Part shown: positions 6,887 to 12,524 of the stretch, in pieces
How positions within the stretch are numbered: the stretch's first letter is position 1
Layout: every line of letters begins with the position of its first letter
Translations under genes and position numbers: made by a program
Assembly (NCBI GenBank): GCA_031259655.1
Contig: JAIRLF010000007.1
Location: 1-12,524, forward strand
Origin: Prevotellaceae bacterium
GTDB taxonomy: Bacteria; Bacteroidota; Bacteroidia; Bacteroidales; UBA932
Direction: 5' to 3'
DNA length: 12,524 bases
The notes under the pieces: generated by a model
The model's database searches: none
What the model saw: the letters and a program-made list of their open reading frames with translations, nothing else
Told to the model about the DNA's origin: nothing

Positions 6887-8197
6887 ATGGGAAATATAGC
6901 AGCGATAGTAGGGCGTCCAAATGTCGGTAAATCAACATTGTTCAATCGTTTAGTCGGGATGCGTCAATCTATTGTTGATGAAACGGCAGGGGTCACGCGC
7001 GACAGAATTTACGGCAAATCGGACTGGAACGGCAAAGAATTTTCGGTAATCGACACAGGCGGATACGCCGTGAATACCGACGACATTTTCGAAACTGAAA
7101 TCCGAAAACAGGCTTTGATAGCCATCGAAGAAGCGGATGTTGTGCTGTTTATGGTTGACGTTACATGCGGAATCACCGATTTCGACGCCGAAATAGCGGA
7201 TATCCTGCGCCGGTCGAAAAAGAAAGTATTTCTTGTTGTAAATAAGGTCGATAATTCGGAAAGGCTGTTCAATGTCGCCGAATTTTACTCTTTGGGATTA
7301 GGCGACCCCTGGAGCCTTTCGTCCATTAGCGGAAGCGGAACAGGGGATTTGCTGGATGCACTTGTTGCCGAATTTAAAATCGAAGAACATGCCGACGAAG
7401 AAGAAAAGATTCCGAATATCTCCATAGTCGGAAAACCGAACGTCGGAAAATCGTCGTTAACAAACGCTTTGCTCGACGAAGACAGGAATATCGTCACGGA
7501 TATCGCCGGCACAACTCGCGACAGTATCAGCACGAGATATAACAAGTTTGGCTTCAATTTCAACATAATAGACACTGCCGGGCTAAGGAAAAAGACGAAA
7601 ATCACCGACGACCTCGAATTTTACTCCGGAATGCGGGCTATCAGAGCGATAGAATACTCCGATGTCTGCATTTTGATGATAGATGCAACATCGGGAGTCG
7701 AAACTCAGGACATGAACATATTTCATATCATCGAAAAAAATAAAAAAGGATGCGTTATTGTTATCAACAAATGGGATTTGTTTGAAAATAAAGACAGTAA
7801 CACCATGAAACAATACAGGGAAGCAGTAGAAGCCAAAATCGCTCCTTTCAACGATGTCCCCATAATTTTCACTTCGGCGATAAGCAAACAGCGAATATTC
7901 GACGTGTTGCAAGCAGCTATAACCGTGTATAATAACCGCAATCGCAAACTTTCTACTGCAAAACTCAACGAAGTCATGCTGGGCGAGATACAGCTTTATC
8001 CTCCCCCCGCTATAAAAGGAAAATATATTAAGATAAAATACGTTACACAATTGCCGACGCCCTCGCCTGCATTCGCGTTCTTTTGCAATCTTCCGCAATA
8101 TATCAAAAGTCCATACAAAAGATTTCTGGAAAATAAATTGCGTGAACATTTCGACTTAAAAGGCGTTCCTGTTGCAATTATATTGAGGCAAAAATAA
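6887..8197 (+). CDS. der: Ribosome biogenesis GTPase Der (EngA)
   Basis: This 436-residue protein contains two consecutive Era-like GTPase domains and a C-terminal KH-like domain, the defining Der architecture and usual length. Domain 1 has GRPNVGKST (9-17), DTGG (56-59) and NKVD (119-122). Domain 2 has GKPNVGKSS (182-190), AGTTRDS (207-213), DTAG (229-232) and NKWD (294-297). The KH-like end runs from about 355 and includes [20 protein letters not shown] (382-401) and the usual basic tail. Der is an essential GTPase that assists maturation of the 50S ribosomal subunit. The start at 6887 gives the standard N-terminus, with the P-loop at residue 9; an ATG at 6876 is out of frame. The next gene starts 11 nt after the stop, so they are probably co-transcribed. 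Confidence 0.96.
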   Translation: MGNIAAIVGRPNVGKSTLFNRLVGMRQSIVDETAGVTRDRIYGKSDWNGKEFSVIDTGGYAVNTDDIFETEIRKQALIAIEEADVVLFMVDVTCGITDFDAEIADILRRSKKKVFLVVNKVDNSERLFNVAEFYSLGLGDPWSLSSISGSGTGDLLDALVAEFKIEEHADEEEKIPNISIVGKPNVGKSSLTNALLDEDRNIVTDIAGTTRDSISTRYNKFGFNFNIIDTAGLRKKTKITDDLEFYSGMRAIRAIEYSDVCILMIDATSGVETQDMNIFHIIEKNKKGCVIVINKWDLFENKDSNTMKQYREAVEAKIAPFNDVPIIFTSAISKQRIFDVLQAAITVYNNRNRKLSTAKLNEVMLGEIQLYPPPAIKGKYIKIKYVTQLPTPSPAFAFFCNLPQYIKSPYKRFLENKLREHFDLKGVPVAIILRQK

Positions 8198-8208
8198 AAC
8201 ATTTTTTT

Positions 8209-8967
8209 ATGCATAAATTTCTTCTCTTATTCTGTATCATAATTATTGGCTCATGTAATGCCAAAACGACATTTGACGCTACCGTAAATTTCGAGAAAAT
8301 CGAGGTCGAAAAACAGGGCGGCAAACTTAAACCCGACTCGGCTTACGAGGTGTCGGCAGAGTATTATAATCCGACAAATGCGCCTGTGTTTCTGAAAGAT
8401 TCCATACTGAAACACACAAAATTACTGTTTGCTTCATGGTTCGACCTCAAAGGACAGTTCGACCTGAATGCTTCGGTGAAAAAACATTTTGACGAATACT
8501 GCAAACAAATTACAGAAAACAATTTGCCGGCTTACATCGCTTTCATTCTGAACATCGCTCCGGAAGACGTCTATCAAAATGAACACATTATCTCATTTAC
8601 TTACAATTGGATGGTATACGAAGGCGGCGCTCATCCGAACTCCGGCAAATATTGCTTTGTCGTCGACAAAAACACCGGACGCAAGGTGAGTTACAAAAGC
8701 TTGATAAAAGGCGGCGAAGCAGAATTTTTGAGCATCGCCGAAACAGAATTTAAAACGCAGTCGGGAATCAATCCGGATGAAAAAATCCCGGAACCATACC
8801 GGTTTAAAGACGGCAAGTTTCATCTCGCCGACAATTACAGAGTTACGTCGAAAGGTCTTGTGTTTTACTACGACCCTTACGAAATCGCTCCATATTCTTT
8901 CGGTATAATCGAACTTAAATTACCATACGAAAAAATAGAAAGATTGATAAAATGGAATTTAAAATAA
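8209..8967 (+). CDS. DUF3298-type (RsiV/PdaC C-terminal-like) lipoprotein
   Basis: This 252-residue protein has a short signal peptide (hydrophobic residues 4-13) and a likely lipobox ending at C16 (IIGSC; the -3 position is Ile rather than Leu, so slightly atypical). Two features point to the DUF4163/DUF3298 family: the strand followed by YEGGAHPNSGKY (137-148), and GLVFYYDPYEIAPYSFG (216-232) followed by a strand and a short terminal helix (about 235-250). Related domains occur in Bacillus RsiV, an anti-sigma factor, and in the N-terminal part of PdaC, but the molecular role of the Bacteroidota lipoproteins is not established. Periplasmic or outer-membrane location is inferred. It lies 11 nt after der and is probably read from the der promoter, although its function gives no obvious link to ribosome assembly. 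Confidence 0.75.
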   Translation: MHKFLLLFCIIIIGSCNAKTTFDATVNFEKIEVEKQGGKLKPDSAYEVSAEYYNPTNAPVFLKDSILKHTKLLFASWFDLKGQFDLNASVKKHFDEYCKQITENNLPAYIAFILNIAPEDVYQNEHIISFTYNWMVYEGGAHPNSGKYCFVVDKNTGRKVSYKSLIKGGEAEFLSIAETEFKTQSGINPDEKIPEPYRFKDGKFHLADNYRVTSKGLVFYYDPYEIAPYSFGIIELKLPYEKIERLIKWNLK

Positions 8968-9049
8968 ATTTACTACTTTTACAGCCGGAAATAAATTTCT
9001 AATTTGATTGATTTAATTGAATAATAATATTATATAAATAGTGCGCAAC

Positions 9050-10483
9050 ATGAAAAATGTTACTTTTATTTTGGTTATAATGTGCGGGTTGTTTTTCTCC
9101 TGCGACAATAAACCTTCTGTTAAATGGATTGTTTCCACGCAAGAATATTCGTGGAAATCGCAAAGCGTCGACAGTATTGAATTTTTCTCGAACAATAACT
9201 ACGATGCTGCGGTGGATATCGAGAACCCAAAACAAACAATAGACGGGTTCGGAACGTGTTTTAACGAATTGGGATGGACTTCGTTAAGCGTATTGAGCGA
9301 CGCCGACAGGGAAACTGTCATGAAAGAACTCTTCGAGCCGGGGACGGGAGCGAATTTTACCGTCTGCCGCATGCCTGTAGGCGCTAATGATTTTTCGCGT
9401 AACTGGTATTCGTACAACGAAACCGATGGCGATTTCGAAATGAAAAATTTCAGCATCGACAATGATAAGGAAACGCTTATTCCTTTCATTAAAAACGCGC
9501 TGAAATATAACGCCAACCTGAAAATATGGGCTTCGCCATGGTCGCCGCCGACATGGATGAAATACAACAAGCATTATGCCTGCTGCCCAATGAGTTCGTT
9601 TTTCGATTCGGCGTATCACAACGACATCAAACCCGAACAGGTAGGGCGCGAAGGCACTAACATGTTTATCCAGGAAGACGCTTATTTCAAGGCTTATGCT
9701 TTGTATTTTAAGAAATTTATCGAAGCCTACCGGAACGAAAACATCCCCGTTACAATGGTTATGCCACAAAACGAATTTAACTCGTGCCAGCCTTTCCCGA
9801 GTTGTACCTGGCTGTCGTCGGGGCTGAACAAGTTTGTGGGTGAATATCTTGGACCGACAATGAAGGAAATCGGCGTCGAACTGATGTTCGGAACAATGGA
9901 ACGCCCAACGCCGGCAATGGTCGACACTTTGCTGCAAGACCCGAAAAGCAGTCAATACATTAAAGGCGCAGGATTTCAATGGGCAGGGAAAAAATCTGTC
10001 GGCGCCATTCACAAAAATTATCCCAATATCAAAATCTATCAAACCGAACAGGAATGCGGCAACGGTACAAACAGTTGGGAATTATGTTGCTATTCGTGGA
10101 ATTTGATGAAACACTATCTCAACAACGGAACAAACGTGTACGAATATTGGAACACCTCGCTCGAAGAAGGCGGTATGAGCCGTTGGGGATGGAGACAAAA
10201 CTCATTAGTCACTGTAAACAAAGAGACTAAAACCTTCAAGTATACATACGAATATTATCTGATGAAACATTTCAGCCATTTTGTTCTTCCGGGCGCGCAA
10301 CGTCTTGCTACTTCGGGGACATTCACAAACCTGTTGGTCTTCAAAAATCCCGATAACAGTTACGTTCTTGTGATACAAAACGATAAAGATACGATAATCA
10401 AACCGTCTATCAAAATCGGCGAATACAACGTGTCGCCAATATTGAAACCTTATTCGTTTAACACAATAGTAATCGCAGGTTAA
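9050..10483 (+). CDS. Glycoside hydrolase family 30 lipoprotein (glucosylceramidase/beta-1,6-glucanase-like)
   Basis: Counted from ATG 9050 the protein has 477 residues. The frame is open from GTG 9041, but the ATG gives a proper signal peptide: K2, core 4-16, lipobox GLFFSC with C18. Family 30 features follow in order: QTIDGFG (62-68), CRMPVGANDFSRNWY (106-120), WASPWSPPTWMK (160-171), acid/base E242 in MPQNEF (238-243), nucleophile E333 in QTEQECG (331-337), and a C-terminal beta domain with VLVIQN (439-444) and PYSFNTIVI (467-475). GH30 enzymes cleave beta-linked glucosides by a retaining mechanism; likely targets are beta-1,6-glucan or other beta-glucosides, not decidable here. The region 177-260 is rich in cysteine. 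There is no SusC/SusD pair nearby, so it is not in a typical polysaccharide locus. glyA begins 13 nt after its stop. Confidence 0.88.
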   Translation: MKNVTFILVIMCGLFFSCDNKPSVKWIVSTQEYSWKSQSVDSIEFFSNNNYDAAVDIENPKQTIDGFGTCFNELGWTSLSVLSDADRETVMKELFEPGTGANFTVCRMPVGANDFSRNWYSYNETDGDFEMKNFSIDNDKETLIPFIKNALKYNANLKIWASPWSPPTWMKYNKHYACCPMSSFFDSAYHNDIKPEQVGREGTNMFIQEDAYFKAYALYFKKFIEAYRNENIPVTMVMPQNEFNSCQPFPSCTWLSSGLNKFVGEYLGPTMKEIGVELMFGTMERPTPAMVDTLLQDPKSSQYIKGAGFQWAGKKSVGAIHKNYPNIKIYQTEQECGNGTNSWELCCYSWNLMKHYLNNGTNVYEYWNTSLEEGGMSRWGWRQNSLVTVNKETKTFKYTYEYYLMKHFSHFVLPGAQRLATSGTFTNLLVFKNPDNSYVLVIQNDKDTIIKPSIKIGEYNVSPILKPYSFNTIVIAG

Positions 10484-10496
10484 GAAATCGTAATGA

Positions 10497-11774
10497 ATGA
10501 AAACAGATAACAGAATATTTGAATTAATAGACGAAGAACGGCAAAGGCAAACAGCGGGAATCGAACTGATTGCCTCGGAAAATTTCGTCAGCGAACAGGT
10601 TCTTAAAGCCATGGGCTCGGTCTTAACCAACAAATATGCCGAAGGTTATCCGGGCGCAAGATATTACGGCGGCTGCGAAGTTGTGGACAAATCGGAACAG
10701 TTGGCTATCGACCGCCTCTGTCAACTGTTCGACGCTAAGTACGCAAATGTTCAGCCTCATTCGGGCGCGCAGGCGAATATGGCGGTGTTTGTGGCTTGTC
10801 TGAAGCCCGGCGATACGTTTATGGGGCTCGATTTGTCGCACGGAGGACATCTGACTCACGGTTCGAGCGTTAATGTTTCGGGAATGTGGTTTAAGGCTGT
10901 TTCGTACGGCGTAGACGAAAACGGTTTTGTCGATTACGAAGGTATGGAAAAGACGGCGCTGGAACATAAACCCAAACTGATTGTGGGCGGAGCTTCGGCT
11001 TATTCGAGAGAATGGGACTATGCCCGGATGAGAGATATCGCCGACAAAATCGGAGCTTTGTTTATGGTCGATATGGCTCATCCTGCAGGGCTTATCGCTG
11101 CCGAGCTTTTGAATAACCCGCTGAAATACGCTCATATCGTAACTTCCACTACGCACAAGACTCTCAGAGGTCCCCGTGGCGGTATCATCCTTATGGGCGA
11201 AGATTTCGAAAATCCCTGGAACATCAAAACTCCTAAGGGACAGGTTAAAATGATGTCGCAGATGCTTAATTCCGCCGTTTTCCCCGGAATACAGGGCGGT
11301 CCCCTTGAACATGTCATTGCTGCCAAAGCGGTGTCGTTTTTCGAAGCTCTTCAACCGGAATACAAGGTCTATCAATCGCAGGTGAAAAAGAACGCGGCGG
11401 CAATGGCTAATGCCTTAATGAACAAAGGCTATAAAGTCGTTTCCGATGGCACGGACAACCATTTGATGCTTGTGGATTTGCGCTCGAAGTTTCCGAACTT
11501 GACGGGTAAACAGGCCGAAAAGGCTCTGGTCGAAGCTGATATTACTGCGAACAAAAATATGGTGCCTTTCGATAGCCGCTCTCCTTTCCTGACCTCGGGA
11601 TTGCGATTCGGCGCCGCAGCCATAACAACACGTGGTTTAAAAGAAGCCGATATGGAAAATATTGTGCTTTTTGTCGATAAAGTTTTAACAAATATCGAGA
11701 ATAAAGATGTATTGCAAACTATTAAAAAAGAAGTAAATATATTGATGAACCCTTTAAATTTATTCGCATGGTGA
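10497..11774 (+). CDS. glyA: Serine hydroxymethyltransferase
   Basis: This is a full-length 425-residue fold-type I PLP enzyme that interconverts serine and glycine with tetrahydrofolate and supplies one-carbon units in the cytosol. Motifs include [10 protein letters not shown] (23-32), [15 protein letters not shown] (45-59), [10 protein letters not shown] (85-94), [14 protein letters not shown] (189-202, with the cofactor-contacting D192), the PLP lysine K221 in [13 protein letters not shown] (217-229), and FPGIQGGP (262-269). The start is ATG 10497; the ATG four bases upstream runs into a stop after five codons. Only 13 nt separate it from the GH30 gene, so it may be co-transcribed, although no functional link is expected. 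A hairpin with arms TTTTTGGT/ACCAAAAA begins 6 nt after the stop. Confidence 0.96.
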   Translation: MKTDNRIFELIDEERQRQTAGIELIASENFVSEQVLKAMGSVLTNKYAEGYPGARYYGGCEVVDKSEQLAIDRLCQLFDAKYANVQPHSGAQANMAVFVACLKPGDTFMGLDLSHGGHLTHGSSVNVSGMWFKAVSYGVDENGFVDYEGMEKTALEHKPKLIVGGASAYSREWDYARMRDIADKIGALFMVDMAHPAGLIAAELLNNPLKYAHIVTSTTHKTLRGPRGGIILMGEDFENPWNIKTPKGQVKMMSQMLNSAVFPGIQGGPLEHVIAAKAVSFFEALQPEYKVYQSQVKKNAAAMANALMNKGYKVVSDGTDNHLMLVDLRSKFPNLTGKQAEKALVEADITANKNMVPFDSRSPFLTSGLRFGAAAITTRGLKEADMENIVLFVDKVLTNIENKDVLQTIKKEVNILMNPLNLFAW

Positions 11775-11780
11775 AATATT

Positions 11781-11800
11781 TTTTTGGTGAATACCAAAAA
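11781..11800. repeat. Inverted repeat between the glyA stop and the downstream promoter
   Basis: TTTTTGGT (11781-11788) and ACCAAAAA (11793-11800) form a perfect 8-bp stem around GAAT. The left arm contains the TTTG that serves as the -33 element of the next promoter. It has no T-tract after it, so it is a poor terminator for glyA; an operator or a weak hairpin is possible. Confidence 0.5.
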
Positions 11801-11814
11801 TATATATACCTTTG
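11783..11814 (+). promoter_or_regulatory. Bacteroidota-type promoter downstream of glyA
   Basis: TTTG (11783-11786) and TACCTTTG (11807-11814) are separated by 20 nt, close to the consensus TTTG-N19-TAnnTTTG. No open frame of useful length follows, so the promoter probably drives a non-coding RNA beginning near 11819. Confidence 0.75.
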
Positions 11815-11818
11815 CGCC

Positions 11819-11965
11819 CTCGTTTTTTGTAGCGAAGTTGGGTTCATAGTTCCTGTAAAAGGATTTTATTGATATCTAAGAGGGGCATCTTCCATGGGAA
11901 ACTTCTCATATTTTGTTTCAACCCTATTTTATTTTATTTTCTCCTTGATGCCTCTCTTTTTTTTT
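11819..11965 (+). ncRNA. Candidate small RNA gene downstream of glyA
   Basis: A strong promoter and a strong terminator bracket about 145 nt with no plausible coding frame. Predicted elements are a small hairpin TCCT (11851-11854)/AGGA (11860-11863) and a hairpin TTCC (11890-11893)/GGAA (11897-11900). A long-range pairing joins AAGTTGGGTT (11835-11844) with AACCCTATTT (11920-11929), with one T-T mismatch and one G-U pair. This last stem crosses the terminator stem and would form a pseudoknot. The ends are inferred from the promoter and terminator only. It could be the 6S RNA or another Bacteroidales-specific RNA, but I cannot identify the class by eye. A short untranslated leader or a decayed gene are alternatives. 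Confidence 0.5.
11878..11965 (+). terminator. Intrinsic terminator of the candidate RNA
   Basis: AAGAGGGGCATC (11878-11889) pairs with GATGCCTCTCTT (11947-11958) over 12 bp with a single G-U pair. A T run spans 11957-11965 (nine residues). The loop is unusually large, 57 nt, and contains its own small hairpin. Confidence 0.65.
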
Positions 11966-12091
11966 AACCACCCTCCCATCTTTCTTTTTAATGGATGTTC
12001 CAAAATGTCGCTTTCGGCGTCATCTGCTACTCAATAATGCGACAATCAAATTGCGCCATATTTAAAACATAACAGGTTTTTAAAACTTGTT
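11966..12091. other. Intergenic spacer between the candidate RNA and the repeat array
   Basis: No gene is visible here. Short inverted repeats such as CGC-TTTCG-GCG (12011-12021) and the AT-rich, near-symmetric run GTTTTTAAAAC (12076-12086) are the only structure seen. Confidence 0.4.
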
Positions 12092-12262
12092 TTTACGTTT
12101 TTCAAAAAAGGTCTTTACGTTTTTCAAAAAGGTCTTTACGTTTTTCAAAAAAGGTCTTTACGTTTTTCAAAAAGGTCTTTACGTTTTTCAAAAAGGTCTT
12201 TACGTTTTTCAAAAAAGGTCTTTACGTTTTTCAAAAAGGTCTTTACGTTTTTCAAAAAGGTC
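12092..12262. repeat. Tandem array of eight 21/22-bp units (TTTACG-T5-C-A5/6-GGTC)
   Basis: Eight back-to-back units start at 12092, 12114, 12135, 12157, 12178, 12199, 12221 and 12242, with lengths 22, 21, 22, 21, 21, 22, 21 and 21. They differ only in having six or five A residues. Units 3-5 (12135-12198) and units 6-8 (12199-12262) are identical 64-bp blocks, so the array grew by block duplication. A decayed ninth copy follows (12263-12281). There are no spacers, so it is not CRISPR. It sits between a plus-strand transcript and the 3' end of a minus-strand gene. Confidence 0.95.
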
Positions 12263-12281
12263 TTTACTTTACGTTCTTGTC

Positions 12282-12411
12282 TTTTATTGTTTTATGATAC
12301 TGGGGTCAGGAAATCTGAAGCTCATTTTCGTTTTCTAATTTGCGATAGTATAGGAGTTCTGAGATTGTTGAGTGAGTTAAAAACGTTCTGTTGCAACCCG
12401 CCGGCGGCGTT
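12282..12411. other. Intergenic spacer between the repeat array and the minus-strand gene end
   Basis: No gene is recognisable on either strand. The only structure noted is the 10-bp palindrome CCGCCGGCGG (12398-12407), five bases past the minus-strand stop codon; no T run follows it closely enough for a convincing terminator. Confidence 0.4.
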
Positions 12412-12524
12412 TCAATTCTCAAGCGTTAAGTGGATTTTTTGACCGTGGTTATATGGCGCGCCCTGTTCGGGCGACTGTTTGACAACTGTTCCGAGACCGG
12501 AGTATGACACTTGCAGTCCTCTGT
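12412..12524 (-). CDS. C-terminal PASTA domain, probable FtsI-type penicillin-binding protein (3' end)
   Basis: Reading the minus strand from 12522 down, 36 codons precede a TGA stop at 12414-12412; the gene continues beyond the right edge. The residues have the shape of the second half of a PASTA domain: RGLQVSYSG (end of helix and strand), GTVVKQSPEQGAPYN (the conserved QSP--G turn) and HGQKIHLTLEN (final strand, then stop). PASTA domains bind peptidoglycan or muropeptides. In Bacteroidota a single C-terminal PASTA is typical of the division transpeptidase FtsI (PBP), where it ends the protein just like this; small stand-alone PASTA membrane proteins also exist. No murE follows downstream on the minus strand, so if it is ftsI it does not sit in the usual cell-wall cluster order. 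The domain call is fairly firm, the protein identity less so. Confidence 0.65.
   Translation of the reverse strand, partial: RGLQVSYSGLGTVVKQSPEQGAPYNHGQKIHLTLEN

Noticed and set aside
7583..8149. 188-codon minus-strand frame
   Set aside because: It is antisense to the second GTPase and KH domains of der and has no independent signal.
8974..8981. Possible -7 box TACTTTTA before the GH30 gene
   Set aside because: It misses the final G and has no -33 element at the right spacing; too weak to call.
9041..9049. GTG start for the GH30 gene
   Set aside because: The ATG three codons later begins a normal lipoprotein signal peptide, and the extra M-R-N adds nothing.
9284..10042. 252-codon minus-strand frame
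   Set aside because: It lies fully antisense to the GH30 catalytic domain, has no recognisable family and is a codon-bias shadow.
10623..11375. 250-codon minus-strand frame
   Set aside because: It is antisense to the most conserved part of glyA, with no family features.
12092..12262. CRISPR array
   Set aside because: The units are contiguous with no spacers, are too short, and no cas genes are present.
12087..12338. Plus-strand frame of 83 codons with a repeated F-x-x-F-like pattern over the tandem array
   Set aside because: It starts at TTG and owes its openness to the 21-bp (7-codon) repeat. The 22-bp units shift it through all three frames, so the peptide changes from unit to unit. A coding sequence would not tolerate this.
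12335..12343. Promoter-like CTAATTTGC on the plus strand
   Set aside because: It has only one base between TA and TTTG instead of two, no -33 partner, and points into the 3' end of the minus-strand gene.
12398..12407. Palindrome CCGCCGGCGG as terminator of the minus-strand gene
   Set aside because: It has no loop, and the nearest T run on the minus strand is too far downstream.

Overview
The window looks like a chromosomal segment of a member of the Bacteroidota, most likely order Bacteroidales. Evidence: Bacteroidota-type promoters (TAnnTTTG) sit at the expected distance before several genes. The proteins also belong to lineage-typical forms: an approximately 625-residue PurF relative with an N-terminal propeptide, an HtpG with a highly charged C-terminal segment, a small SPOR protein, lipoproteins with an acidic stretch after the lipid-anchored cysteine, and a GH30 lipoprotein. 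There are no rRNA or tRNA genes, no insertion sequence, no integrase and no CRISPR array. The gene content is mostly housekeeping; the unusual material is in the intergenic DNA.

Layout. 1-330 is the 3' end of htpG, followed by a strong intrinsic terminator. 331-674 holds no firm gene but contains heptad repeats, several inverted repeats and a promoter. 675-5445 is a tight four-gene operon: SPOR-domain exported protein, PurF-family amidotransferase, membrane-anchored metallophosphoesterase and aroA. Two of its junctions are ATGA stop/start overlaps and the third is a 3-nt gap. 5607-6638 is a monocistronic Kelch-propeller lipoprotein with its own promoter and a perfect terminator. 6639-6886 carries a heptad repeat array, two tandem hairpins and the der promoter. 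6887-8967 is der followed 11 nt later by a DUF3298-type lipoprotein. 9050-11774 is a GH30 glycosidase lipoprotein followed 13 nt later by glyA.

The last 750 bases are the most unusual. Directly after glyA comes a Bacteroidota promoter, about 145 nt of apparently non-coding sequence and a terminator with nine T residues. This is a candidate small RNA gene. Downstream lies a 171-bp array of eight near-perfect 21/22-bp units, each containing a T5-C-A5/6 block, with an internal 64-bp higher-order duplication. At the extreme right edge, on the minus strand, is the end of a reading frame whose last 36 residues look like the C-terminal half of a PASTA domain, probably from an FtsI-type penicillin-binding protein.

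Functionally the genes cover protein folding (HtpG), septum or peptidoglycan binding (SPOR, PASTA), purine-type amidotransfer, the shikimate pathway (AroA), ribosome assembly (Der), one-carbon metabolism (GlyA) and surface or periplasmic carbohydrate handling (Kelch and GH30 lipoproteins). I see no complete novel defence or mobile system. The best candidates for something undescribed are the post-glyA RNA unit and the 21/22-bp array.
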